Positions 44,005-55,417 of a stretch of 64,000 bases of DNA are shown piece after piece. A program made the translations under genes and the position numbers. Each line of letters starts with the position of its first letter. The stretch's first letter is position 1. Under the pieces are notes generated by a model that worked only from the letters and a program-made list of their open reading frames with translations, ran no database searches and had not been told where the DNA came from. Location: assembly GCA_030998225.1 (NCBI GenBank), contig JAPYXD010000308.1, positions 816,001-880,000 of the forward strand. Reading direction: 5' to 3'. The DNA comes from Diplolepis rosae. Its lineage: Eukaryota; Arthropoda; Insecta; Hymenoptera; Diplolepididae.

Positions 44005-44649
44005 TTATTTTATGGTGTCTCTTTGTATTTTGAATTTTTTTGGTTCCCCTGAGTAACTGGAATATGACAAAATCTCTCCATTCGGATAATACACCAATTT
44101 GACTGATTTACTGATTAAAAAGTTCTTATCCTTTTTGTATCTATTTTTTATCTTGTCTTCAAAATTTTTTACAACGTATTTTTCGGATTCAACGACATTG
44201 TAAGGTTTTGGATTTTTTCTTGCATTTCGTATGATTTCATTGTATTCACTGTCAGATTCAATGACCTCTGTCATTTTTTTCATTTTTCCGTACAGGCCAA
44301 AATTCCTATCACATTGACAGTAAGAATGACCACGTACAGGATAGAGATGTTGAATTTCTAAATCTAAGAATTCCGACAGCAATGACAAAAAAATGAAGAC
44401 TGTATAATTCCGGTTTTGACCACCGCAAGCGTCCGAAAATAAATAAATTTTGTTATACATATTTTTTTTAAACTCTTCGCGTATAGCATACAAAAGAAAA
44501 TTGCAAATTATGTTCCCACCTTTGTGTAAAAACCCTTCCATAAAAGTAAACATATAACTTTCAGAATTATTCAAAATGTGAACATTAAAAACCAGAGTAG
44601 AAGACCAGAGTAGTAAAGACCAGAGTAATAAATTTGTGAATTTTTTCAA
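44005..44649 (-). pseudogene. DUF7869-like protein, C-terminal domain fragment (candidate transposase)
   Basis: On the minus strand an open frame of 214 codons. From about residue 22 it is conserved-looking: FMEGFLHKGGNIICNFLLY, then KIYLFSDACGGQNRNYTVF, with the D-x-CGGQN motif of the DUF7869 group, LEIQHLYPVRGHSYCQCDRN (GHS/GHT motif with nearby D) and LVYYPNGEILSYSSYSGEP. In this group the region is thought to be an RNase-H-like fold, and Asp in SDACGGQN plus Asp in QCDRN may be catalytic; that is inference from memory of the family. The first ~20 residues are low-complexity and derive from three repeats of ACCAGAGTA-like sequence, so the real 5' part is lost. The frame ends at the edge of the left arm, where AATAATAATTC is shared with the right side. 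Confidence 0.65.
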
Positions 44650-44764
44650 CTTATTTAATGTAATAAATTACAGTTGTTAGCGATTGATTACGTGTCATAA
44701 AAAATTACATGACTCAAAAAGAATAAAAACAAAGAAAAGCTTCAGAATATTTTTCGAGAAATTT

Positions 44765-45060
44765 TATTCCGAACCGGCGTAAGTACATGGGGAAATTCAT
44801 TTGTGAAAATTTAATCCAAAATTAAGTAATGCTGGGACAAAGTGGCTTTTTGAGAAAATTAAATTTTTTTTACGTATTCATTCAATAACAAATTATAAAG
44901 TTTAATCAACTATTGAGTTAACTCTAACACGGTTGATTAAACTTGATAATTCGTTATTGAATGAATAAGCAAAAAAATTCAAATTTTCTCCAAAAGCCAC
45001 TATGTCCCAGCTTGACTCAACTTTGGATTAAATTTTCATAAATGAATTTTCTCAGTGCAG
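44765..45060. mobile_element. Hairpin MITE inside the inverted-arm locus
   Basis: AAATTCATTTGTGAAAATTTAATCC is inverted near the end (GGATTAAATTTTCATAAATG), with GGGACAAAGTGGCTTTT / AAAAGCCACTATGTCCC inside. Ends TTTTCTCAGTGCA. Related to 30459-31856. Confidence 0.75.
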
Positions 45061-45182
45061 AACTTTTCCTAGAACTCTAAACATATAGTGTGTTTTTAAA
45101 GTTCGCTAACGCATTTTATTACATTATTGCTAATATAAAGTGTATATTTAACATTTCATTCCATTCGTTTAGCGTGTTTCAG

Positions 45183-45284
45183 AGATTTAGACACTTAATG
45201 CATTTGTTGTCTCCGCGAGGACAAACATTTTTCGAAGAATATTTAAGCAAGGTTCCCGTAAAAAAAAAGTTGCAAAAAGAATAG
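45183..45284 (+). pseudogene. Terminal exon of probably the same gene family, opposite strand
   Basis: After acceptor TTTAGCGTGTTTCAG (45168-45182) the frame reads RFRHLMHLLSPRGQTFFEEY and ends KKKLQKE with TAG. It has the look of the short C-terminal tail (LxxLLSPRGQxFF) that follows the DUF7869-type domain in relatives. About 130 bp of 3' flank then enters the right inverted arm. The left copy lacks this exon, apparently deleted by joining at AATAATAATTC. That the two pieces belong to one gene type is inference. Confidence 0.4.
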
Positions 45285-46613
45285 ATAAACAGTTCTAACC
45301 TTTTATTACTCGATATTTATAATTTAACTTAATATAGTATATTCAATTCGTTTGTAAATTCCGGCGTAGGTTGGTATTTTTTGAAAGACACTTGTAAATG
45401 TATTTTGATCCTACAAAATAATAATTCGAAAGGGCAACACGAACATTTATTTCGATTGTACAGTGCAAAATAAGATATTGTATCCAAATAAACAAAATTT
45501 TAACATTTTTCTATGAATTAAATATTGTTGTCAATGAAAATTATACGTAATTTTTCTTGATTTTTTGAAATCCCAATAGATCGTGAAGTTTCAGAAAAAA
45601 GTCGCGGATATATTTTTCAAGTTCGATTTTCCGGAAAATCATGGACGAAAAAGAAGTTTATTGTAATCGAATTGGCAAAAATGATGTTGCAACTCTGTCA
45701 AATCGCGTGCTCTCGGCATGGGTGCATCTCTTTTTCTCCGCGTTCGATCGATCTATCACTTGACGGTATCGGTGCGCTTGAACGCAATTAAATAAATTCT
45801 CATCCTGACCACAGTTTTGAATTAAAAAATCTCAAAATATATTGAAAAACTGCCTGAAAGCCTGCTGAACAACTTTCTCGCTGAAAGTTCTCTCAACTCT
45901 AAACTTCCTCGCATACTTTTTTTCTTTGAAGATGGAAAATGAGAATTTTGCCAACCGCAACTGTTATATTAAAAATTATTAACAAATTGAGAATTTTGTT
46001 ATGTTGAACATAACTATCTGAAGCTCTAGGGTTTTTTTAGTCTGTTGATAAAATTTCAGACTATTACAGACAAATTTGTACGAAAAACAGCGAGTTAATT
46101 GTAAAAAATCGATTAATTTCGTACATTCAAAAAATACGATTTTCGTCGATTATAAAAAAACTAGAGTTCTGACACAAAAATTTATGGGAGAAAAAATATG
46201 CGGAATGACAATTAACACGTACTGCCACGTTTTTTCGATCATGTTTCCGTCTTTTTTATTTAAATGGAAAAAAAAGTTCGCGCATTGCGGTATCCCCTCT
46301 TTTGCCTACTAGGCCACGCGCTCCGTCGGTTATGCAATCCGAAGCCTCAATTGGTGCAAAATTGTCTCTGTCGAATCTTCTGACTGACATTTTTCGTGTT
46401 TACCCCAAAAAGAGGATTTTCTTCCCGCGTTTCAGGCAAAAAAGTGGCCTTTTCTGTGCATGCATGAGAAAAAATAAAGTATGCTACATGGGAGGAATAT
46501 AAAATGCCTAGTACGTGGACAGATTCTTCGAAACAATATTTGACGCTCATATTTTAAAGCCGAAATGCAGTTAATTTAATATTTTTCAAATTCTAACATT
46601 GATTTTGCTTATT

Positions 46614-46690
46614 TCAGGTATTAAAGTGTACCCCCTTTTTCCCATTTTATTCCCTTTTTAAAATTTCCCCCTATTATTTCCCTAAAACCA
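46614..46690. mobile_element. hAT-like terminus fragment
   Basis: CAGGTATTAAAGTGTACCCC then runs of CCCTTTTT resemble the inverse of the hAT end at 58640-58720 (CAGGTGTAAAAGCCCC). Only one end is present. 46691-47095 shows no gene. Confidence 0.45.
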
Positions 46691-47095
46691 ATCAATTTCT
46701 CTACTTTTACTCTTTTATCAAACCTCTCAAAATATATAAGTTAAGAAAAAGTACTTTCAAAAGCATCAGTAGAGGAGTAAAGTTCTCAGAAATCGCCGTG
46801 TACGCGTGTTTACATAAAAAAGGCGGCTTCAACGAATTAGCTATGTGATATGTTTTGCTATGTTATTTAGCTATGTTATGCGCGTTACTGTTTTAAATTC
46901 GAACGCGCTTTATCCCGTAGTAGTGGGGGAAGAGTGGTCAATGAGTTGTTTGTTGCAGGTAACGATGACGCGTTCGTATAAGGAAACGCTCGTTGGAGGG
47001 AATCTTAAGTGTATATATATGTATATAAAGTATATGCTGTCGATGCCAGTGTTGCTAAGACGAAACCCACGTGATCACCCAGTGTTGTGGCTATA

Positions 47096-48061
47096 CAGGG
47101 TGTCCTGGTACTCAAGGTACATATTTATATTTTTGAATTCCCAAAAAAATGCAGTATAAATTTCTAATACAAAAAATTTGTGAAGTGTGTAATTACCGAG
47201 TAATTAGCAATTAAAAATTAACCAATCAAAAAAATGCGTTGGATAGAGGACAGTTCATGTGTCATCACTGAGAGAGTGTGAGAATGCAAGTTCAGATCGT
47301 ATAATTTGCCCTCAGTTTATTTTTTTAAGAGGTTTTAACTCTTTGATGCAACTTCACACTTAATTATTTACAATTCAAAGATTTTTTAATTTTAATTAAT
47401 TTGATGGAAATTCTACAAAATCCGTGAGAATTCTGCGCGATTTAATTAACAAATACATGTTCATTCACTTCTAGCTTATCATTCGACTATCTACACTAAT
47501 TGTGAAAGAATTAGGAAAACTGCAATGATTGTATCAGAATTTGGAGGAATTTACAATATTTAAAAGTCTTGAAATTCCAAATAATTAAATGTATCCAAAA
47601 GTGTTAAAGGTAATTCAAAAATGTTATAAGGATTCCTACAAAAATCGAGAGAATTCTGCGGAATGCTAACAATACAGGAGGATTGTACAGAACTCAAACA
47701 ACACATACATTTTAAGTAAAGTAATTAACTCATCGAGCAATGATTTCTAATTTGATTGCTACGAAAAAGATACTTGTTAATTTTCGAATCTCGTTTAAGT
47801 GTGAAGTTGCACCAAAGAGTTAAAACCTCTTAAAAAAATAAACTGAGGGCAAATTATACGATCTGAACTTGCATTCTCACACTCTCTCAGTGATGACACA
47901 TGAACTGTCCTCTATCCAACGCATTTTTTTGATTGGTTAATTTTTAATTGCTAATTACTCGGTAATTACACACTTCACAAATTTTTTGTATTAGAATTTT
48001 TTACTCCATTTTTTTGGAATTCAAAAATATAAATATGTACCTTGAGTACCGGGACACCCTG
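47096..48061. mobile_element. TA-flanked TIR element, CAGGGTGTCC ends, ~280-bp arms
   Basis: CAGGGTGTCCTGGTACTCAA and its inverse TTGAGTACCGGGACACCCTG, with TA on both sides. Pairing extends about 280 bp on each side (GATAGAGGACAGTTCATGTG etc.). The centre is AT-rich without coding. This is a Tc1/mariner-type MITE by its TA target. Confidence 0.88.
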
Positions 48062-48717
48062 TATATAGCAAATCAAAACTTCATTTCTACGAATGTTTTT
48101 ATACTACATCTTGTTGTTACTTGTCATATACTTGCTGCTGCATGTAGATTTTTCAAAGTCGTTTCAAAACTCACAATCATTTCAAAACTCACAATCATTT
48201 CATTTTATTTGCCTGTGTGCGTTGTGCATTATGTGTTGTATTATCTTATCACGCTTAAACATTTTATCCGTTTTCAAATATCTTTAGTTTTGTTTGTAAA
48301 TATTCTATTACTGAGTCAAACCACGTCAAGTGGGCCCCGATATTTTCGTCAAATCACCGATTTTATTAACAAACGCATTTTCGGATCGGGGATCCGTTAC
48401 GTGCTCAACGCTATAAGTATTTTTTTCATATTCCAGTTTTTGTTCATTTTATTAACAATTGAAATTTATTGCAAGATATTATTGTAAAATCATTTGCTCA
48501 TAAACTACTGTAGATAATTTAATGAAATTTGGTTTAATTATAGAAAAATGTTTATACTATCTTTCAATTGTTGATTCACGGTGAATTTGTTTAAATAATA
48601 ATATTTTGCAATGATTTTTTATAAACAATTGCAATGTTTTTCGCGTTCTTCACGCTGTAAATAATTGAAATTAGTGTCAGATTACGCGGAAAACGTTCAC
48701 CTTTAATAATCTGCAAA

Positions 48718-49225
48718 GAATAGTATATTATGTACCTAGGCGCATAATGGAGGTTATTACGCGACGAGCGACAATGCTCGCAGGAGATCGAAGCCGAGGC
48801 GCGATCAGTCCTGTGAGCATTTTAAGCGAGTCTCGTAATTACCCGAATTGTGTGCATTGGCACATATTCTATTTTATGTGACTTCGGTGCGTATACGCGT
48901 TTTTATGCGTACACTCGAATCTAATCTAGTATTCATCATGATTCTCGTCCATTGCACTTGATATTTCGCGACTAGTTCCGGCCATTTTGATTTTATCGAT
49001 CTTGTGTAGTAGTAGCGTATTGTAATAGAGGATGCGCAGTTCAAATGTACAAGGCTTTGTCAGTACGGTGCCAACGCTGTACGAAGAAGAAGAAGAATAA
49101 GAAGATCACGCTCCACTGTATGGTTATAGGCACATGCGCAGTTCAGTTTTTACATTACATTCCTCTGTATCGCAATAAACAACATTACGCTACTCTCAAC
49201 TGTAACGTAAAAATGAGTTTTTTAG
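48718..49225 (+). repeat. Second copy of the 38200-38765 dispersed repeat
   Basis: Same orientation and order of words as the first copy, without the GTAGTCGAG array. Lies inside the left half of the foldback. 49226-49696 shows nothing further. Confidence 0.75.
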
Positions 49226-50940
49226 CGCCACGCATGATTTTTCATTTTCACATACAATAACGCTCGAAATCGTCAAAAAAGGATTAACAGATTAAGAAAT
49301 AAGGTGCAATATCACTCGGATTTTTATTGCATACATTCATCTGTACATGGAAACGTACAAAAATATAACTCAATAAAGTAATTAATAGACATAGCCATGC
49401 TTTTCCTCTTTGTTCACAAACGCACTTTTATCAGGCTATATCTTACAATATTTATCTTATATAACACAGTATAAGAAAGAAGTGCTAGAGGAACTTTACT
49501 TTCCAAAATATCATAAATAAAATAACAATAAGCCATTAATTATAAGCATTTTATTCAATACAGCGCTTTATGAGCATTACATTTTAATAATTCAATGCTT
49601 GCATACTTAACTTATGTATTTAGGGATTTTAATGAGTTATTACACTCTCGAAAAAAGTTGTGTCATATGAAAAAATTTTACTTCGAATAGTGAAGTAACA
49701 CGGAGAAAAATGGATATTGACCCATAATATCTAGATATTGAGGCACAATGACAGTAGCATTCAACTATGTGACAAACATTTAGATATTCTACTTCAATGC
49801 CTGCAGATATTGAAAAAAGATATTAACCACCAGTATCTCAGATATTGAGCTTGATTATCTCAGATATTAAAAATGAATATTCAAGATACTAAACTTCTGA
49901 ATGTCCTCGTTAGTAAACTTGAATGTCTGAGGTACTAAAGTTGAATATCTCAGATATTTATACATCGCTCTCTGTTATTATGTATATTTTACTACTTTTT
50001 AAATAATACCGATTGAAGATATGCAAGGAAGTTTTTCATGAACTTCATTCTAGGTCCTGATTCTGGAATAAGACCTATAATTTCTACTTCATCTAACAAC
50101 AAAAATGCTTCTTCTCGACTTCAATATCAAAAATGTAATTATAAGTATCATGTCAAAATTTTGTACAAAAATAAAAATGGAATTTTATTCGTTCTGAAAT
50201 AACGAATAAAAGTGTCCAATTTAAAGAATTTGAAAATCTTTCTGTGGAAAAAGAGACGCTTTCAACTGTTCATCCAATTTGAAAAGTCGTCAAAAATTAT
50301 CAAAAGTATAGACTGAACGAAAATTGTTACATATGTGATGAGCTTCTAAATAACAAGCTTCGATAAAAATACGAAAACATTTATCCGTTACGATTCACAC
50401 TTTATTGAGCTTCAAGAATGAGAAAAAAAACTTTACAGAAATTACCTTTAAAGGCCTTGATGGTGAAGTCTTTACAATTCCAACTCTTCAAAAGCGAAGT
50501 CACAGTAGTTATTTGTTCTTTTCTGTAAAAGTAATATAGATGTTTGAACAAAATTTTCATTATCTGGCATGTCTAAAATTAATTTAGTGTTCTTGTTAGA
50601 AACTTAACCTTAACACTAAGGTTAGATTTCATTCTCGGCTATAAACCACATACAGAGAAAATATATAACTTATATGTTTTACTTACTGCATCTCAAGTTA
50701 AAGGCCCGATCACTTTTATTCCATTAAAAACACTTATTAGAATTTAAGGAAACTTTAATAAACTTTCAAAATTTATCTTTCCGGAACGCTGCAAGCATGT
50801 CAATCTTAGATTGACTTAGATTTCGATGAGAGCGAAAAAGTGATCACATGACCTTTATATATAGGCGCGCGCACTTCATGCTTCAATATCTAAACTATTG
50901 AATTTGAATATCAAATGTTACTTCTCGGAAAAATCTTATA

Positions 50941-51905
50941 ACGCGTGGATCAATAAGTCCCGGGACTAACTAGGAAAATTTCAATACCTTTCTTGTAGAA
51001 CGATTTATCTTTGGCCTCGAAATAAGCGTTCGTTTCGGTGATGACTTCCTCGTTGGAGTAGAATCTCTTTCCTTGAAGCATTTTTTTGAGGTCTGCAAAC
51101 AGGTAGTAGTCGCTGGGGGCCAGATCCGGTGAATATTGTGGGTGCGGAAGCAATTCGAAGCTCAATTCATTCAATTTTGACATGCTAGCGAGCGACTTGT
51201 GACACGGCGCATTGTCTTGGTGAAAGAGCACTTTTTTCTTCTTTATTTGGAGCCGTTTCTCGCCGATTTCGTTCTTCAAACGCATCAATTGGCCAATGTA
51301 ACGCTCCAAGCAGCGCTTGGAATCAACGACACGTTGTCGTTTTTGATCCACCGTGGCCAAACGCGGTACCCACTTTGACAACAGCTTTCTCATAGACAAA
51401 TGTTCATGCAATATAGCGTACACACTGCCGTATGATATCGTTAAGGTGTCAGCTATCTCACGCAATTTTAATTTACGGCTTTCGAAAACGATTTGGTGGA
51501 CTTTTTTGATGGTTTCTGGTGTAAATACCTCATTTGGCCGGCCGGAGCGTTCAGCATCTTCAGTGTCTGTACGACCACGTTTAAACTCAGCATACCACCG
51601 ACAAATGATTGTTTTTGATGGAGCAGATTCCCCGTAGCACTTTTCAAGCCATTGCTGAGCTTGCACTGTGTTTTTTTAGATTAAAAAGCAATGGTAAATC
51701 AACACACGAAATTGTTTCGAATCCATTGTTTTGAGAACATCAAGACTAGCGTCACTTAAATCACTATAACTCGTGGACCAAACATCAGAATGTCATGAAA
51801 TTTTGACAGGTATCTTTTGAAGGTTGGTACTCATGATAAATCATACAGAACTTTTGTTGGTAACGCCATCTATGTGTCAGTCCCGGGACTTATTGATCCA
51901 CGTGT
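50941..51905 (-). mobile_element. mariner (irritans-type) element with both terminal repeats
   Basis: ACGCGTGGATCAATAAGTCC and its inverse GGACTTATTGATCCACGTGT, with TA on both sides. 965 bp, shorter than a full mariner because the transposase is internally deleted. Confidence 0.88.
50950..51726 (-). pseudogene. Irritans-type mariner transposase, internally deleted
   Basis: On the minus strand ATG at 51726 starts MDSKQFRVLIYHCFLI, followed by a TAA; the frame then goes on with QAQQWLEKCYGESAPS, IICRWYAEFKRGRTDTEDAE (helix-turn-helix), TISYGSVYAILHEHL and LLSKWVPRL. It next jumps from CLER to YIGQLMRLKNEI, so the block with the first catalytic Asp is deleted in frame. VLFHQDNAPCHKS (second Asp) and PQYSPDLAPSDYYLF (third Asp) are intact. 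The C-terminus KGIEIF runs straight into the terminal repeat, so the last ~20 residues are missing. Not functional. Confidence 0.88.
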
Positions 51906-52899
51906 TATATTGAAAAAAAAAATTTTAATATTGTGTGTCAATATCTAGATATTATCTATGAATATCTCCTATTTGAATATCTACTTTTCAATATCCATTT
52001 TTCTCCGTGACCATTCACCCGTACGTAACTAACACTAATTTCAATTATTCACAGCATGAAGAACGCGAAAAACATTGCAATATTTTATAAAAAATTATTG
52101 CAAAATATTATTATTTAAACAAATTCATCGTGAATCAACAATTGAAAGATAGTATAAACATTTTTCTATAAGTAAACCAAATTCCATTAAATTATCTACA
52201 GTAGTTTATGAGCAAATGATTTTACAATAATATCTTGCAATAAATTTCAATTGTTAATAAAATGAACAAAAACTGAAATATGAAAAAAATACTTAAAGCG
52301 TTGAGTACGTAATGGATCCCCTATCCGAAAATGCGTTTGTTAATAAAATCGGTGATTTGACAAAAATATCGGGGCCCACTTGACGTGGTTTGACTCTAAC
52401 TTTTTAAGTAAGAATAAAAAACGAATGTTTTAGTGGAAGATTAATTTTTTTCTCTGTGTGATAGTTTTCAAAATACTTGGAAAAGTGTGTTAATGAATAC
52501 AAACTTTAACTCCTTAATTTTGTAAATTTAAACTGTGAATTCGACTTATGTATCGGAAGTGTGAATTTTTAATGCAAAAAAAGTAAGTATAAAACAATAC
52601 TTCTTGATTACAGATATAACTCACGATACATAAATATAGATATTTGCTATTCAAGATTTATATTAGAATCAAATTGATTGTTTTTAATTAAGCATGTATA
52701 GTAGTTTTTTCTATATTTTTTAAAGTACTATTTTCTTGAATACTATTTTGTTAAATGGATAAAAAATGAGGAACATTATACTAATATAGATATTTATAAA
52801 TAATTTTTTTTATTATATAATAAAAATATAGAATTATCTGAAAGTTGTTAAATATTTTAATACTAAATATTGTATATTCTGTATAAATTAAATTTAAGC

Positions 52900-53405
52900 C
52901 AAAATTAAAAATCTACAATTTTTGTCTCACGCAGTTTCTGATAAAACATATATTTTTCTTTTCAATTCCAAAAATACGATTAAAATTCAAAAATTCCATT
53001 TTTTAAACAAAATATGTGAGATAAAAAAAACGTTTAGATGGAAAATTATTTGACTAAATGAGGTCTACTAATTCTCATCAAGACACTTCTCGACAGAATG
53101 TATATTTTATGTTTTGATTATAAGAAACACTATTGAAAAAATTCCATTTTTTAGCCTATATATGTCATGATGACAATGTGTTCCTTAAGGCCGATAGAGC
53201 CTTACGCGAATTGAATTTCCTGTTAAAAAAAAGAAAGAAACTTAAATGTATGCGAAAAGCATAAGACCGAGCGCTAAGCGCGAGGTCCAAAAAGAACGGA
53301 GCACGAAGCGTGACGATTAAATCGCGCGCCCTAGGCGCGTTCAAACTCGCAAGCGAAGCGCGCGATGAGAATGTGACTCATCAGAATACCTCCACCATTC
53401 GCTTC
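52900..53405. repeat. Inverted copy of the window-start repeat
   Basis: Matches the reverse complement of about 1-660: the ACGAAGCGTGACGATT and GAGCGCTAAGCGCGAGG words and the AT-rich units. It ends next to the Tc1-like relic. 52397-52899 is AT-rich without genes. Confidence 0.75.
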
Positions 53406-53411
53406 GTTATA

Positions 53412-54335
53412 CAGGGTGGGCCATATAAAATTTTAAATTTAAAAAGTCAATAAAATAAAACGGCTTGATATTTTTCAAAGGTCTAACATTTATTTGAAAG
53501 GTTGTTTTATGAAATTTATTTGAGGAAAACAATTTCGGACAAATGACCACCGCGGCTGAGTTTACAGTAGCTTATCCGATCCACCCAATTTTGGAGTACT
53601 TTCTCGATGGTTTCAGGCCTTATGGCAGCAACAGCAGCTTGAATCTCGTACTTTAGATCTTAAATTGTTTCTGGATGGTTGGAGTAACATTTATATTTAA
53701 CAGCTCCCCACAGAAAATAGTCCAACGGAGTTAAATCGCAGCTTCTGGGATGCCAATTCACATCACCTCTTTTGCTGATTATGCGATTTTCGAAGATAGG
53801 GCGTAAAAGATTGAGTGTAGCGTTTGCTGTATGCCACGTAGCGCCGTCCTGCTGGAACCAAATGTTGTCCAAGTCTGCCTCTTCAATTTGTTTGAAGAAA
53901 AATTTGGATAACATTGGGCGATATCGCTCACCATTGATGGTTACGGCGGTTCCTTCTTCATTTTCAAAGAAACATGGGCCGATGATTCCACCAGACCAAA
54001 ATCCGCACCATACAGTGACTCGTGCTGGGTGCATTGGCTTCTCGACGATTACGTGCGGGTTGCCCCAAATGCGACAATTCTGCTTGTTAACGTAACCACC
54101 GAGGTGGAAATGAGCCTCGTCCGAAAAGATGATTTTTCGGTAAAATTGACCATCCTCGGTCAAACGATCTTCCGCCCAATCTGCGAACTGTAGACGGCTC
54201 GGATGGTCGAATAGAGACCCATTTCGTAAATTTTAGACTTTTTACTGAATATCTGTCACTTTCCGAATGGTATTTGACGTTTCCAATGTCGAAATACAGA
54301 TAGTTCAAATTTAAAACGCTAGATGGCCCACCCTG
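53412..54335 (-). mobile_element. Tc1-like element with TA target and CAGGGTGGGCCAT ends
   Basis: CAGGGTGGGCCAT and ATGGCCCACCCTG are inverse ends flanked by TA (53410-53411, 54336-54337). 924 bp, with about 400 bp of 5' coding lost. Confidence 0.88.
53660..54215 (-). pseudogene. Tc1/mariner-superfamily transposase (WFQQDGAT group), N-terminus deleted
   Basis: The minus-strand frame begins DHPSRLQFADWAEDRL, then EDGQFYRKIIFSDEAHFHLG with the first catalytic Asp, YVNKQNCRIW, RVTVWCGFWSGGIIGPCFFE, VTINGERYRPML, DNIWFQQDGATWHTA (second Asp) and PRSCDLTPLDYFLW (third Asp, about 36 residues on). All three catalytic Asp are present and the frame is open to SNHPETI, where a stop falls well short of the usual C-terminus. 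The N-terminal paired helix-turn-helix DNA-binding region is missing. The catalytic domain looks recent, but without the N-terminus it should not bind its ends. A smaller relic of the same group is at 3535-4014. Confidence 0.88.
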
Positions 54336-54720
54336 TACTTACAAGCTTTGGAATGTTCTCTTCAATGCCTACATAACCACGAGAATTAAATTAAAAATTT
54401 TCAAGTGCAGAAAAAGTCGAGGTAAACAAAATAGAAATTATGATATAAAACTAAAGTAATTAATCAGAAACCTTTTTAAGCTTTTAATAATATTTAATTT
54501 CGAACTATTGTTATAAATTACTATTGGCTTTTCCGTGTGAATTTCTGGTTTTGAATTCAATCTTTGCTTGTTTCTCATGTATTGTAAATTATTAATAATA
54601 TCGAGCCCAAAAAATTTTTTTAATGAAAAATATATTAATTATACTTTTATAATTTTACTAATAAATTTTTTATTAATAATTTCAATATTTTGTAATAATT
54701 TTTTGAATAGGTACAGTGAA

Positions 54721-55010
54721 ATGGCACCAATAAAGTGTAAATTTAGAAATGACTGGCTTTCGAAAAAAGATGCGAACCTTCATACAGTGTCAGAATGGGC
54801 AAAGGCAAATCCTAAAAATCCCCATTCTTATAAATGTATACGTTTTCCTGCTATTGTAAATGCATCTAGTGGATTCATTAGAGATAATGCAACACTCTAA
54901 ATCTACAAAACATCGAGAGTCGATGAAAGGAGTTCGAAGCCAATGTACAATTCAATATAAAACGCTAACGTCGGCTGCTCAAAACTCTAATAATCAAACG
55001 GAAAAAATTT
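54721..55010 (+). pseudogene. hAT transposase, N-terminal BED-like region
   Basis: ATG at 54721 opens CKFRNDWLSKKDANLHTVSE, then a region where a frameshift separates a Cys-containing part (SYKCIRFPAIVNASSGF) from IMQHSKSTKHRESMKGVRSQ, with the paired His of a BED-type zinc finger; one of the expected Cys is replaced. This is the start of an insect hAT transposase whose C-terminal half lies at 57080-58571. The RNase-H-like segment between them is missing, and a Tc1-like relic sits in the gap. A splice-like acceptor (GAATAG) lies just before the start region. Confidence 0.7.
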
Positions 55011-55417
55011 GTCGCTTAAAAAGTCATCGACTTTGTGTAATACTCGTGGATAGGTTATAAAGTCGACTAAGTATTATGAACGTCCTTATTGAAGGATGAT
55101 AGATAATATGATAATATGATAGATAATCGCTGAAAATGTAAAACGCAAATTCGAAAGCTTATGTGACAGTCGCGGAAAATTTAAAACACCGTGGGTTGGG
55201 TTCCATTTTCTTTAAACCAGGCATCGAAAGTCTAAATTACAGTCGAAGAAAATGTTGAACAATGTAAAAAGGAAAATATTATTTTCTGTGATATGATCCT
55301 GCACTTATATAGTTACTTATTTTTCACTTCTACATTACCTATATAAATCCTAATATGAACTTACCATTATATCTAACACTGTATAACGTTACAGAAACGC
55401 AATTTTTTATAAACACT

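Larger units (their letters stand above)
42815..46475. mobile_element. 3.7-kb locus with ~1.1-kb inverted arms around DACGGQN-gene pieces
   Basis: Left arm about 42815-44013 and right arm about 45417-46475 are inverses. The outer ends carry TCTCATCCATGCACAG / CTGTGCATGCATGAGA, and long stretches agree (ACGATCTATTGGGATTTC; CCTACTAGGCCACGCG). The left arm has about 150 bp not found in the right. Between the arms lie a truncated gene on the minus strand (44005-44649), a MITE, and a terminal-exon-like piece on the plus strand (45183-45284). Both gene pieces point outward, with the arm as their 3' flank. No clear target-site duplication. Confidence 0.85.
49697..52009. mobile_element. ACACGGAG-end element with a mariner inside
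   Basis: ACACGGAGAAAAATGGATATTG at the left and CAATATCCATTTTTCTCCGTG at the right; both halves carry repeated GATATT/AATATC words. Between 50000 and 50940 there is unrelated AT-rich DNA and a SINE tail (50220-50267). Confidence 0.75.
48313..52396. mobile_element. Foldback element, GAGTCAAACCACG ends, with two nested elements
   Basis: GAGTCAAACCACGTCAAGTG at the left and its inverse, ending GTGGTTTGACTC. The arms of about 375 bp (48313 to ~48690, ~52020 to 52396) match with few changes. The interior holds a copy of the 38200 repeat, an ACACGGAG element and, inside that, a mariner. An open frame through the left arm (48014-48487) is hydrophobic, AT-driven and not credible as a gene. Confidence 0.85.

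Noticed and set aside
48014..48487. 157-codon hydrophobic open frame as a membrane protein gene
   Set aside because: It spans the end of one TIR element and the arm of a foldback, is AT-driven, and has no conserved motif.
38200..49225. Direct repeats at 38200 and 48718 as the two LTRs of one retrotransposon
   Set aside because: The space between contains the POLA2 terminal exon and other elements, with no gag or reverse transcriptase.
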